Notes under the pieces: generated by a model
Databases searched by the model: none
Seen by the model: only the letters and a program-made list of their open reading frames with translations
Told to the model about the DNA's origin: nothing
Shown here: piece by piece, positions 13,361 through 27,510 of the stretch
How the letters are laid out: every line of letters starts with the position of its first letter
Numbering within the stretch: the first letter of the stretch is position 1
Program-made: the position numbers and the translations under genes
From: Temnothorax longispinosus
Lineage: Eukaryota > Arthropoda > Insecta > Hymenoptera > Formicidae
Assembly (NCBI RefSeq): GCF_030848805.1
Contig: NC_092366.1
Location: forward strand, 5,661,724 to 5,725,723
DNA: 64,000 bases
Direction of reading: 5' to 3'

Positions 13361-15273
13361 CTCGCATCAACAGTATAGAATAGAGAAACGCGTGTTATAC
13401 TTCATCGGCATTACGTCAATCATCTAACATATCATTCTTATACGTTCGTTTGTGAAGAATAATAATAGCCGTAAACCTGCTTTCGCCGCAATCGATCGCT
13501 CACATCGTCAAGATTCGCCATCGCGAATATTCCGGGTTTTTCCTTCGTTCCCTCTCACGCACATTCTCTCGGTCCCGTTGCTACTCGCGGTCAATCTGTC
13601 AGTCGGTTTCTCGAGACGTGATAGAGTGGCGATAACATGCGATCCGCGACGTTGCGATTTATTACATAAAGGAGCGCGTTGCATTATTTACGAAAGCACA
13701 TTTGCATCACGCTGAAGTCTCTCGTGACATTCCTTCCTCGTGGCGGCGGAGGCTGGAGTAATCGGAAGAAAAGTCGGCTACGATAAGTCGACCACCTGAG
13801 AACCTCGATGTCAAACGATGAAGAATCGGCGACACGGAGAGAGAGGAAGAGGGGGCAATGATGAATACCAGTGAAATTGCATTCTAACGTTCCCTTATTG
13901 CCAGCGATGGCAAATGAGGGGAAATCCTCACTTGTTTATTAAGACGAAAGAGCGTTAATCGTGGAAGCGACTGTACGATTGTATACGTATAGGGTGCGAG
14001 AGAAAGAGGATAATGCGAGAGCACCGCACTCTCGCCTTACGCATTCGCATGCGTTCCGCGTAAGCGCAGCTCATTTTTCCGATCCGGGATCGCCGTAAAT
14101 AAATTTCACTTGTGGCGTCGGGCACGACGGATGTATAAATCCGACGGAGACACGTACGGAATCGTTATCCAGGCGAATCGTCGTCCGATCGATGGCGGAT
14201 TAGCGTCACTTGTTAATACGCGAAAAGGGGAACAGGGAGAAGTCATTTACTCGCGTAAGAAGCCGCGTTCGATAGCGACGAGACAGCGGCGGTGGCGGCG
14301 ACAAGGAGGAGAGGCTGAAGGAAATTCGTGTATGGGGAACAACGGTATAGCGAGCTCCATTCAGTGTAAAGCCAAGCGAGGTAACGGTTTCCGGGCAAGG
14401 ATGTGGCACAGCCTACATACCTTCGATATGAAGTAGGAGAAGGAGGTAGCAAGGCAGAACGAGACGTCGCGGCGGATCGACGAAGAGAGAGATGGAAGGA
14501 GAAAGAGAAAAGCCGCAGGCGAGAGACGAGAGGAAGAGGGACAAGATCGTCGTCGGATAGTAGATAGAAACGCAATTCTGTTCGTCCGCTTCCACTCGCT
14601 ACTTTGCCAGTAGTCTGGCGCAAATGTACTCCGCGAATCGAAACCGCTGTCGAGTTTCCCGTGGGACGTACGTAGTATGTGTGCTCCGTACAACCCAGTC
14701 TATTCCATCACACACATACGTATTTAGGTACATTTGCGAGTACGGTATTGATAATATCAAAACTATAGCGATAATACTGGAGAATTCCTGGCGAAACATC
14801 GAGATATCGCGGATAAAGCTTGCTTGCCTTTAGTAAACATCAAATAATGATCCTGCAATTCGCTTTTATTAATAAACTGGCCTTGCAATTTTTTGCCTTA
14901 TATTACGATACACTTTTTCGTTAAGTGTCCTCGAATTGGTTTTTTCTTTTTCAATAAGAAAAGAGAGAATATCGAGAGGATTAATTTACTCAGAAAAACT
15001 CTCCGATAAAGAGATCGTTACAGGCCGGTTCGCTCGTAGTGAGTATTGGTCGCGAGATACAAGATTGGGTTTTTTTTTCATGGTGGCGATCGTTAAATTC
15101 GTTCGTTCTGGCGGTCGAAGGACCGCCGGCGAGCGCATTATACAAGAACACTTTCGCCGACGTGCTTGCTTTTACCTCCTGCCGATCTAAAAGTGCGTGG
15201 AGATTCCCCTCCGTTTTCCTCCCGAGGAGGAGACACCTGAGAAGCCGAACGTAGTTATGCCCCTTCTACCAAG

Positions 15274-15279
<6 letters not shown>

Positions 15280-15323
<44 letters not shown>
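15280..15323. repeat. (CT)n microsatellite
   Basis: About 21 CT units in a pyrimidine-rich neighbourhood. Confidence 0.95.
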
Positions 15324-15326
<3 letters not shown>

Positions 15327-16726
15327 GCGCTCGTTCCTCCTGCCTCTGCTTCTCTATCCCTCCTGTTAGCTCCTGAAGAATCCGGATCTACGCCTCAAGG
15401 TTTACATAAAGGAGCTTGGGACGAGGCTCTCGTCTTTCTCCGTTTATAATGATCGGCCTGGTTGTCCTCGCAGATTTTCCGTCGTGTCTCGTTTTAATCC
15501 ATCAACAAAATAATTCAGAACACGATCCGATGCGCAAAGTAAAAGAGATAATTCCTGTTAATAACGCTGAGAACTTTGAGCTGAGAACTTTCGAAAAACT
15601 TTTACGAATTATCGTATAAAACTAATCCATATAAAATATTTACAGTTTTCTATTAGTAAATAAATTCCACTGAGAAAGAGAATTGAGAATGACGAGAGGC
15701 GACTTTACGAGGAGCATTCTCAATGGCGCATGATGAGAGAGACGAGCATGTAATTAAATATTTTTCCAGACTCGTTGCTGAAATATCCGAGTATCTCGGG
15801 ACGAATCGCGCGATCTCGTCTCGATCGTGACGGGAACGAGAAATCTCTTCGGCGTGTTTCGACATCGCGCGTTGCCCGGCGGCGGTAACACCTGTGCCGC
15901 CGCGCCGTCGCTCTTTTCTCACGTGAAAATAAGATCGGATGTCCCTTTCTGGCGATCCACTTCATTGACTCGTTGGGCGATTTTGCGCCCTTAGTTAAAG
16001 CCACTTGGAAGCGCGCGCGCGGCTCACGTTATTAACAGGAATTATCTTTAAATGTTTTGTTCAGCAAGTTTAACCGAAGCGGTCGACTTCTCGGCCGATG
16101 CCGGTGGACGCGGGGAATCGATCGCACTCGGCCGGCGATAAACAACGAGCGGTATTTTTCATCCAAGTGTTCAAGCGCGCGACGCATTTATCGAGGGGGT
16201 CACAGTATATTGACCCGCTGTTTTAAGAAAATAAGAGAGCGGTTGGTTTTCGCGGCTCGTCTCCCGAAATAGAGCGATAACATTCTCGGATTCGCCATTG
16301 TAAATAACCCGATATCCGATTATATAAACAGCTATTATCAATTCGCAAACAATGGAGTTACCTGAATCACAAGAAATGCTCACAGTCTCTAGAGACCATC
16401 GAAGTTATCACTCTCTATATTTAACAATGATACTTTATCTTCGATACCTGGTAAGATACTATCGAACAAAATAAATCTCCACGTACATCTTTTTACGTAT
16501 TATCTGCATTAATTTTCGATCAAGAAAATATCCTATTAATTTTCAATGACACGAAAATCTATCACACGTGTTAGCTGTGTTATTTCTGTCGATGCACCGA
16601 GCTTTTCCTACGAGGTTTCCTACGTCAGTCTGCCGGTCTATCTGGAGCACAGCAGTCGGTAAAAAGTCGGGCGCCTTGTAGGCACTGGTAAGGAAGTACG
16701 TCAGGCCCAGTTAAAAGAAAAAGGTG

Positions 16727-16757
16727 ACGACGGCGGCGGCGGCGGCGGCGGTGGCGG
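16727..16757. repeat. (GGC)n tract
   Basis: About eight GGC units with one GGT interruption. A 38-codon ORF just before it (16547-16654) is not recognised. Confidence 0.9.
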
Positions 16758-18698
16758 ATCGAGTCTAGCCAGCGTTAATACGGTCGAGGTGAGACGAATT
16801 CCCTGGCACGAAACGAAAGCCATGTTCTGTTGTTCGCTGCCAGAGGAAAAATTAACTTATTCGGTTGCCGCTGCCGATGGCAAAGGTCGTCGTGATAATA
16901 GAACGTTATTACGAAACGGCGGCAATTTCCGCCGCGCCGAAATTTACACGGATTTAGCGCGCGAGATAAAATTCTCTAATTCGCGTATCAGCAAAATATT
17001 GACAAAGTTACCGGCTGGTAGTCTTTAGATAATTTTAAATCATCTCCACGAGATACGTATAATTTACATTTAAATGAAGATATGTAGTCGAATGCGCGAT
17101 AAAAAATTGCGTTATCAGACTGAGACGTATAGAAGACGATATCCTGTTTTGCGGTAATGTCTTAAGTAAATCGTGAATATTATACGCCTTCAAGAGCAAT
17201 TGGCGCGCGTTTAATTAGGTATTATATCTGTCGGTGCTGCGCCGACTTCGCTTCTCTTCTCTTAATTACCTCGAATTATCGCGTTAATCGTTCTCTTACC
17301 GTTTCGTTGCAATTATTTAATCGACCGGCTGACCGTGGCGAGAGACCGTTCGCTCGCTCGTCACTTTGTCAGGATAACTTCGGGAGACCGTGATTCACCG
17401 CCGTTTCAGGCTCATCGATAAATCTCGCAGAACTTATCAACGTGACATGCAAATATGATATCTTCGAAAATGATACGTGACATTGACACCGTATCGCGCG
17501 AAATGCTGGAAGCGTTGGTTTGATTTTGCATGCACAATCGCGCGACTGTTTGACGTTAACGCCTCGCCATTGACGATTGTTGTTGTTCGCGGCACGTATA
17601 TTTCGCCGCGTCAGCAACTCGTCGCGTAATTAATGTATGCGAAATTATGATACGCATTCAATAAACAAAACAGCAGCACCGTATTATTTTTCGTAAAATT
17701 AAAAACTTAACTGCGACAAACGATGATGAAATACCGAATTCCTGGCTAAGAAAACGATCGTTTCGCAACAGGTCCTCAAAAAAACGCAGCAACTTGTGTA
17801 CGCATTCCAAATTGTAAATTTCAAATCAAATAAAAATTATGATTGAATATTGTGACTTGGGAGTCGTCACTTTATTTTTAAAATCCACAACCGTAACGCG
17901 ATCGCGATTTCAAGGCGCGCTAACACGGCCGTTGCAAATAAAGCAACTGCAGTACACGTAATATTGCAGATCGTGCAAACGGTTACGCACGTTTTCGCAA
18001 ACATTGCGCAAATTAAATGGCACGCGCGCTAATTCTCCTTGTCAGGGGAATCACCGTACGTCAAAGAAAATGAGTAATATTTGACAAGGGAACGAGATAA
18101 CTCGAGAATTCGTTACAAATAAATAATGTATGAATCACCGATCTCGGTCACCGTGATTTTTAATCGTTTGTTGTTGCATTAGATCAACAATTAAACGCTA
18201 AACAGAATGAGCGTTAAATATTTCCACATTTGACATCGAACGAATAAAATTATTTGATATCGTTTTTAAAATCAAGCATGCCTACTTTTGAACACGCGAA
18301 CTGTGTTATCTCAATATCCGCGAAAGATTTCTGCAATTCTCACCTATGTTGTAAATGGAGAAACTCCGTGTCATTATATGGGGAAGGAGACCGATGGGCT
18401 ATTTTCTACCGAGACGGATAAGAGCGCGACGTCGTTCCTTCGCTCATCAATAAAAAAAATAGGGGAAAATCCTCTCGCGTATTCCCCGCGAGAGTGATAA
18501 GATAAGCTGACCAAAGGATGAAGATTAGTCTTTATTTTTCCGGGTGATAACGCGTTCCCCGCGAGCGAAAGAATCCAGAGCGCGACATCCGGTAATCCCG
18601 GTATGTTCCGGAACTTGATCTACGCACCGTGTACGTGATATTTTACTCGCGGAAACGCGGTCGTCGCACCCTTAACTGATCGAAACGTTCATTTAATT

Positions 18699-18730
18699 AA
18701 TTGGTTAATTAATTGTTTAATTAACCAATT
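18699..18730. repeat. 14-bp AT-rich palindrome
   Basis: AATTGGTTAATTAA (18699-18712) is repeated in exact reverse complement at 18717-18730, with a 4-nt spacer. It also contains several TTAATTAA homeodomain-type core sites, so it could be either a cruciform-prone palindrome or a paired binding site. Confidence 0.6.
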
Positions 18731-19111
18731 GTAATGGAACAAAGTTAATGCAGCGGTCTGAAAACCAGATCGTTCTCTCGCATAGACATCGAATGTAAAT
18801 TAATTCAAATATACAGAACGCACCGCGTACAGCCAGTTCATATCAGTTTATGTAATTGTAACAGCGGTTCGAATTCTTCAATAAATAAACCCATCGATAG
18901 ATATCGCCGATAGCGTGCGAACTATAACGATCGTCCGGTCATAGTCCGTGCGAAATAACTCTGTCCCGCACGGTAACGGAGTGAAAGTTATTCGTCACTA
19001 ATGAATTCGTAATTTCAGTAAGTACACCGTCGTCGCTTGAGATCTGAGCGCGTATCGATGAAGAAAGAGGGGCCGGAGAACGGACGGAATAGAATAGCAC
19101 GAAGGAGAACA

Positions 19112-19132
19112 AGAGAGAGAGAGAGAGAGAGA
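19112..19132. repeat. (GA)n microsatellite
   Basis: About ten GA units, followed by impure GA sequence to about 19195. Confidence 0.9.
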
Positions 19133-22100
19133 CGCACACAGAGAGAGAAAGAGCGTGAGAGGCGTGACGTGCGGGGGGAAAGAGAGAAAAAGTATAGCAT
19201 TATGCGGAGAGTGCACAGGCACGCGCGCGTGCGAACGATCGCAGCAGTTCGTCGTTGCGCTCGCACGATCGCGCCCGGAATTTCCGTCCTAAATCGCTCA
19301 CACCGCCGCGCCGCCGCAGCTCGCTCGCGCGACCTTGCACGGATTTCACTCGAGGACTTCGAAAGCGAGACGCGATTCCTCCGCCGTCATCCTCGAAAAA
19401 GAATACAGCAAAGAAATATGTATTTTATGTAGTGTAGAACTTGTAAAAATCTTCTGCGATCGTGATTCCCTCTATAATTAGAAAACAGTGTGACTTTCTG
19501 TTAACGAATTCACGACGTAATTACTATTATTGTTCCTTAAATTTCAGTGGCTTGAAATAATATTTTACAAAAATGCGAATGAATAATTATAAACTGGTTA
19601 ATTTTTATAAAACAGAAACTCGATGATCGATGAAAATGTAGTCGGTGCGACTCACGAGAGGCGGATGTTTATCTAGGTTTATCTGGAATGTCGCTTTTTA
19701 AAAACAGATATATATATGTCGATACGTGTATTTATGTATGCATATATGTGTGCGCGAAGACGATTTAGAAGCTCGATGATTGCGCCAGGAAGTAACGAGA
19801 TTCTCCCGTGAGCCTGACAAGCAGATCGCGTCTTCTCTCGAACGAGGACTACATATTTTCTGATTTAATTAACGTAACGGAACGTACGGGAACGTCCAAG
19901 GTCGAAATAAACTGTCTATGTCTTCAATTTCCATGTGTATTTTTTCCACGCTTTCATCATACGGTTTGTTGAAACTACTGGGTATATCTAGGCGCGTAAA
20001 CATCGATAAACTTAAATCATGAGAAACTCGAATATAGAAGCTACCGTGCATCTATTTCATTGATAATTCTCCTAAATTCTCCCACACCCATCTATCTTGT
20101 TTTCTACTCAATTTTTTACGAGTATGTAATATATAGTCTCGAACCAGACTGCATTATTATTCAGAGCTATTAACATTTCTCTTTTATTCAAATGTATTAA
20201 CTCGCAGACTTCTCTCTGGGATATGCGTACCCTTCGCGTGATATATCGAGACATTGAAATGGGAAACTATTCGTTTCCCATAGTTCGCGCGTAGTGTATA
20301 GCTCGCATGAGAAAAAGTTAGCGTAAGCATCCGCGAAAGGCGGAGAAACCGCGCGTGGACGTAATTTTCAAAGCAGAAGCTCGCTCGAAACCGGTACGTG
20401 TGGTATATTCGCATTCATGTGTCTTTTCCTATCCCCAGCCTGCCCGCTACGGTACGAAGGAACGCGTCAGTCGCCGTGGGGAATCCAAAACCACACGGTG
20501 ATAGATACTACTTCCGGCCTTTACATGGTCCTTACGTTCCCCTGAAAACTCGTTTGCGTTGGGCTTCGCGTGCACGACTTACGTCGAACACCTGGATGTG
20601 TTACACGCGGCAGCTATCGGATCCACGAGTGGAAGCGAGGCGATAGCCTAACGATCGCGGCTCAGCGATCCGCGTAAACCGCGATCGACTTAATAAAAAA
20701 TATAATACGAGAGGCCTGTACAAAGTGCTTCGCGTTTACCGCGTTAGATTTTCAGCGCAGATCTTTGAAAACACACTGGCAATATCTATACAAATGTCAA
20801 TTTAAATTTAAATTTATTATCAGGATTTTAATAATAAACTAATATTCTGCCTAAAGAATTGCAATTGTAAATATATTAAAGTAGAAATAATATTCTAACA
20901 ATAAGATTAAACAGATTGTCAATGTATGCGATTATTTATCGAGAGAAATACCGAGGGAGGCGAAGGCGTCAAATTTTCGCGTGACGATTGTACCTATATG
21001 TTTCTCGCGCGGATTGGAGAAATTTGTGCAAAATTATTTAGGTAATAATCGCGCGGCAAAGGGAGAGAAAGAGCGTGGAGAAAAAGGCAGCTGTGCAACA
21101 TGATCTCTCCTGTATATATTGTATATACACACGCGTGTTCGAGTCTCGCATGGAGAAGCGCGATCGATAAGCGTAATTTATTCCCCTTTTACGTCCCCGT
21201 GTCCCCGATAATTAACTGCTACGCGATGTCCGCAGCTTCGTAGTGAGCTACGGTTTACCGTGGCGTGAGCGGCCGTTGCGACGCCACGGACGCTCACGTT
21301 TTTTCGAGAGGGCGGCGCCTTCCGAGTTTGCCGCAACGTCCGCGAGAGCAAGCAAGAGAGCAGGCCCGGTATAATTAATTACACCGTCTCGTGATTAATG
21401 ATTTTGTCTCGCTCGCCAGCGTACAACGCGTGCAATCTTCGTTATTGGTTTAGCGGCGCTTAATTGCCGGACCAAGATGGCTTAGAACTTAATGGGATAT
21501 CGATACCCCTTTCCTCGTTAGAAATGTCAGGTACCGTAAGTTTACATGTATAAAAATACAAGATGTACGAGCATATTCGATTGTATACTCTCCATACATT
21601 TGAAATCTAAATATTAAGGTATTAGAACTGAATGACGGGATTTTTGAACAGGTACCGCTACATTTTCATCAGACATTTGATTCTAACGGCACCGGCACCT
21701 ACTAATTATCCGAAAATTTGTTCAACGGTATATCGGCTGACGTAACGCAGCCGGTCTTGAGTTTCGCGTAGACCTCCGCACGTCCGAAGAACACTCTCGT
21801 ATTCGGATGTGCGCGATAGCATTAATTAATCAAAAGCACACGTATAGCCGCTCGACAAAGTTTGAAATTTTATGAAGCAATTTTATATTTTCGGCCGCTC
21901 GTTATCGTCCGCATTTATCGATAATGAACCTTCACGGTCGCCACACGTACACGCTACATAAATTCGACTTTATCGTCCTATCGCTGATAACAGCTATTAT
22001 TATTGAGCGTTAATGCGTCGCAGATTCTACACAGAAATAACTTTGCATGTAGCCATGATGTACGATACGATTCGCATTTCACGAAATTTATTTCAATCAA

Positions 22101-25100
22101 TTTCGGAGATACTTGAATTATTTAAATTCCCTCCATGAATATTATCCGGAAATTTAGAATAACTGTATAACAACCAGGCGTGTATCGCGGATACGAAGAG
22201 GGACGCGAAAGACGATGGAGAGGTAAAGTATTCATACTCTCGTGCGTTCAGGTGGAGTTCTCCATGCACGGGGTTCTAATCGGGGGTGAAAAGCGGTAGA
22301 TAGGAAACAGAGACGGGAAGTTACACGGAGGGGTGAAAATGCATGACGGAGAGATACCGAGCCAGGTGCATATTTCATGCGAAATCGTCCTCATGACAAA
22401 GACTCGCCGCGGGGGTTTTCTCTTTGATGAAAAGTCGCTCCGCTACCGCAAATCGCGGAGTAAATAAAAATAAAGGGGAATGCAGATACCATTTGTAGTT
22501 GTACATAAATAATCAACTTGGCGCCAGTGTGAAAATAGCATAAATTAATAATTGTCAACGCATGTAACGTTGCGAATTGAAAAGACCGAGGAAGAGCTTA
22601 ACCTAAAAAGTGACGAAAAAATTATGCGTATCCATATTTTTACTTAAACATCTTTCTTCTTGATTAACAATATTCGATACCTGTTTACTTTCACAAAGTA
22701 TCTATTTGCCACCTGCACTAGACTCGATCGTCAAAGTCATTCGACATTCTTAACTCGAGAGTTCGCTCTTTAATCCAACGTTGCGTTACGGGGTTTGAAA
22801 TATATATTGCCATCGTGGCAGTGCAGGCATATTTTTAACATCGGAATAAGAATGTACCGTTATACAGTCAACGCCGTGGCCGTTCCTTTTCCAAGGTGAG
22901 ACGCACCATTTACCATTTTCTACACACAAGCTACCCAAATGCAGGATATAAATCTAATTATAGTACCTATAATTGTCAGTTCGCTGCGGGATAATTCCTT
23001 AACGCGAAACGAGGCTTTAGTCGCCTTTAATTTATGTAGACTGCCGTTGCTAAGCCGTTTTGTTCCGCGTGTATTATATCTCTATATACACACACATATA
23101 TCTACATATATACAAATTGGCATTACACAGAAGACTAAAAACAATCGATCTAGACTCATTTTAAATTTATTTACACTTCCTGTCCGATATAAAGTAGAAT
23201 ATAAATGCTCTTTGTGCGATATCGATATTAAAAGATTGCTGGTACACATAATTGTAATTTGATCGTGTATCCGCGATCGAGTATTCGCGATTCGTTTTTA
23301 AAGATTTTTCAGATACGATAGGCGACAAAGAAACGATGATCGATACGCATGGTCGAGAGGAACAAGTGGAAGTGAAATCGTGCGGCGGTTAAACCGCAAG
23401 TAACGCACGAATTCGCGCGCCGTAGCTTTGCGATGATATCTTCGCTGCGACGCGAGAAGCGGAGTCGGTAATTTTCGATGTATACATCACACGGACGAAG
23501 GGGAATCCAGTTTTGCAGGTTTCAGATCCTTCGGTTTCACGTCGCGTGTAACCGTCTCCCATCACACGCGGCCGGAGTCCTATATATATAAATATTGTGC
23601 GAGACTGAGGCGACGAATTTAAAGACATTACTTTAAAAAAGTCTGCGTAACACCAGAACTAAAAATCCCAATGCAAGTCGTTCGCGCATACATGTATGGC
23701 CTTAAACGTAATTAATCTATTAACGTTCGAATTGGAAAAATAAAGAGAGAAACTTCGCGTGATAAATTATCGTGTGCACATACAAGAAGATAAATATTTT
23801 CTCATCTAAATCTGAAATATTGTATTTTTGTTTTTTGCATTTATATAACAGGTCGACAATATAACAGGTCGTCTTTTAGCCTTGCAATCCTTCTTTCTTT
23901 TGAGGAAGAAAATTTCCATAAGCCTAAAATATGTCAATACCTTGTTTCTGCAATTCGAAACTCCGGTCTCTCGGGATTTCCATGTAAATATATCTTATTA
24001 TAGAAGAATGACAGAACTTAAACCCGGGCAATCCGGACGAGCAGTGGCTCGTCATTTATCACTGAATAGGACATTTTTAACGGGCTCTATTTTCTTTTCC
24101 TCGAAACGAAGGCTGCGAGACATATTTCACGCCGGCGGCAATCGGCTGCAAAATAAGACGAGCCGAGAAGGAAACCAAGCCCGGCAAAAAGGTCTTCGGA
24201 ACCAGTTTTGCTGGATACTTTGCAGCGTGTGCGTGTGCCCGAGCTGAAAAATTTTATTTGACGATTGACCAATTAAGCCCCGGAGATCCCTCTTCTCGCG
24301 TCGCATCGATCTCTCTCGCCGTGATTTACTTTGACGTGGTAACAGAGATAAGGCGTCGGTCATAAGTGACATGCCATTTGCAACGAGTATCGGTAATGCG
24401 CAACAAATAACTGCAGCGCCTTATGCGCAGCCACTTATCTCGCGCCGCGATGCGGGGGCAGCGATAACGGACTGGTCTTTATCTGCCGCGACGAGAGCGC
24501 GTTCGATTCAATCCTCTCGCAAGAGCCGGCGCGATATTTGCATAGCTGAATTACAAATCGCTCTTGTCTTACTGGAGCAATCGCATGCGAGGCGAGCGCG
24601 CGCAAATGCGCGTAAATGCGCATATAACGCCGATATGGTCGCGGACGTAACAAGCCACGTGAATGAAAGGCGTAAACGAGAGAAAATTAAAAAAAAAAAG
24701 ATGTCGAAGAGCGTAACACCCGCATATCGCGTGCGGTCGCCTACATACGCGCAAGGCCGCGACGATAAAGACGCACCTATACATCGTGTCCTAGAACTAT
24801 CCGTTCCTTTCATTCGAGGATTTTTTGTGCGTTAATTTCGAGTTAGTTTCTTCGCGACAAAGATTCCTAAATCTCTTGTACTACATAAAACGGTAATTAA
24901 ATTTCGGAAACGACGAGAATAGACATTCTAATAGACTTGTGCTCCGCATTCAAAGTTCGTGCATATCTTAACATCAAGTTATAACCATTAACGTTAACGT
25001 TTGTGTAATCCCGAAAGCGGAGTTGGAGTGACACGACGAGCCACTCTAGGTTTAAACTGTTGAATCATGTCTCCTATATTTTGATAAAAAATTATATTTA

Positions 25101-25333
25101 TGAACAAAACAAATATTAAAAAAAATTGACTTTCGCGACATTTGTATTACGATAATTGTATTCAGTATGTTAAATTTGATGCAACACCGAAATATGTAAT
25201 TATAATTAAATTGAAGATATAATTATAATTAATTCATTGATTTAATAAAATTGGTATACCGCGTCATTATTATGTATATCTTCGTTTCATTACATTTTTT
25301 ATTATTACATTTTTTTTTATTACGTTTTTACAG

Positions 25334-25571
25334 CCGGCGCTCTTGCGACACTCTGATGTTTTTGAACATTCTGCCTCGAACACAAACGCAATCGAGGAGA
25401 ATTTAAACGGAGAAAACGATTTCTTTTTCAGTAATCATAGTTTTTTTTCTCTCGTTTTGTCGTCTCGGATCGTCGTCGCCGGTGCTCGATTTCAACAATC
25501 TTTAAAAATAAATCGGTCGATTGCGTACCGTGTGCGCTGCGACACTTATTGGTGGAGAAGCCGATGTATCG
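25334..25571 (+). other. Candidate plus-strand exon inside ELL intron 2
   Basis: A long T-rich tract ends in TTTTTACAG at 25325-25333 and a strong GTGAGTAAA donor begins at 25572. The 238 nt between them are open in one frame for 79 codons plus one base, and the first in-frame stop falls just after the donor. The peptide (PALLRHSDVFEHSASNT...) resembles no family I know. It could be an exon of an antisense nested gene, a non-coding RNA exon, or a chance combination. Confidence 0.3.
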
Positions 25572-27197
25572 GTGAGTAAAGGTCATCTACGAAGGCATAT
25601 GCACGTCTCGCTGCTTTAATATCAACGCCGATACGCGATCCGCGCGCATTCGGTATATCAGGATAATCGCCGCATCTCAAGGCTCTCAGCGCTTATAGAT
25701 CCAACGATTTTTAATACAGTATCGTCGAACAACATTCTACAATCGCGCCAACTTTTGCACAGATACCGCTGGTATTCTTCTCGCTGACATATTCTGAATA
25801 CAAATTAATCCGCGAAGTGGCAAAACCATTTTCGCGTTTTTAAGTTTATAGCGTGTTCATAAAAATAATTACAAGCACGTCGGTAATTATCAAAGCGGCG
25901 ATACTTATCTGAACGATAAGTTAAGCCGTTATAGGCTAATTACAGACGTATTACGATCTATTCTTCTACGATATCGCTTCATCTATGCGTGGCTGGCATA
26001 AAAAAGTGATTTCTACGCGTTACTTGTGTGAGGTCATATTCGACCTTCTGAATGCCGCGAGCGGGCGACCTTCGTTTTAGGGTTGCGTCGCGGCGCCCCG
26101 CTAGGATGATTTCAGGACGCGCGCGCGCGCTGCGCGTCCCACTTCTCATTATGATACTTAGATTCGACTACTAGAATGGCAAGTGGGTCACGCGTAAAAG
26201 TAACTGTTACGGCAGCGACGTTTCGTGTCAGTCGCGACTGACCGCGGCGCGATGCAATACCACCTTAAGCCGGAAAACCGTGTATTTACGTGTATATTTA
26301 CGTGTTACACGCACGTGTTACATGTGCGCGCGGAACATACGTAAACGGCGGCTCGAAAGGAAAACGTTTACCGAAAATTAAGACAATAACGCGCGAAGAA
26401 ACTTCCGCCTCGTAAGTCGTCCCTGAAGGCAAAACGTCATCTGTCCTCTACTTTTTTTGACACATAAATTAAAGGATTACGAAACGCACCGACCATCGAG
26501 TTACCATTGGAGCATTACTTCGCATTTTGCTCGCTGGGTATTTAAACTAAACGGTCGTTACTTCAACGCTCAGACATTGTGTATCTTTTTTCAGGGATGC
26601 TGATTTTTAGCTTTAATCCGATACAATTCCACTCGCCCGGGAATATTATTGCAGGAAAAGAAACAACCGCGCATTCTACATTGTAAAAGTTTTTTTTTGC
26701 CACGTATAACGTAACGAGAGTTGACTCACGCCATTGCCTTGCGCACTTGTGCAATCGGTGAAAACAAAGTTTACAAAATCACCCATGATTGGATCGAATG
26801 TCTGATCGATCCGACATCGTGACGGAGAAATTTTCGAAACTCAAATAACGGTTTTAAACAGCTTAATTATCGTAAATGATAACCTTATTGAGAGGAGTAT
26901 CGAAATATTACACTAAATATTGAATAACGCATAAGTTCACATGCTCGTGTTTACTATAGAATAAATGAAAGTATACTGCATGTCCTGTTAAATGCCAGAG
27001 TGCTTTCGAAGAAAATCGGAGTATTCGCGGTAGTGCTTTTTCGTACAGCGCGGAAATACCGGGAAAAGAGCGTTTTCCGGGTCTCTGTCAGAGCATATCC
27101 GTCTGATTGACGAATTCGCGGAATGCGCTCTTCCGTACTCTCCGAAGATTCCGCGTCGAGATAACGCTGGCAATAACGCCATTCCCGGGTAAAACCT

Positions 27198-27231
27198 ACA
27201 TATATATATATACATACATATGTATATATAA
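27198..27231. repeat. (TA)n/(CATA)n tract
   Basis: TATATA and ACATACATA units; the TATA-like words here belong to the repeat. Confidence 0.85.
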
Positions 27232-27466
27232 GCGGGTGCTCTAAGAAACCGAGTGAAAGGCAACAATGTGAAGGCGAGCGTTCGCACGTACATACACACA
27301 TATACACATAATAGACGATCGAGCACGTGCGCAACTATCGAACGCACACGAATCTGTGAAAAAAAAAAAAAGATCGGCGCTATCGCGAAACCGTGTCTCA
27401 TATAAATACAGAGACTCTCCGCGTTCATGATAAAATTACACGAGCAGGCAAGTGGCAAGATCCACT

Positions 27467-27469
<3 letters not shown>

Positions 27470-27507
<38 letters not shown>
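27470..27507. repeat. (GA)n microsatellite
   Basis: About 19 GA units leading into a G-rich purine run. Confidence 0.95.
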
Positions 27508-27510
<3 letters not shown>

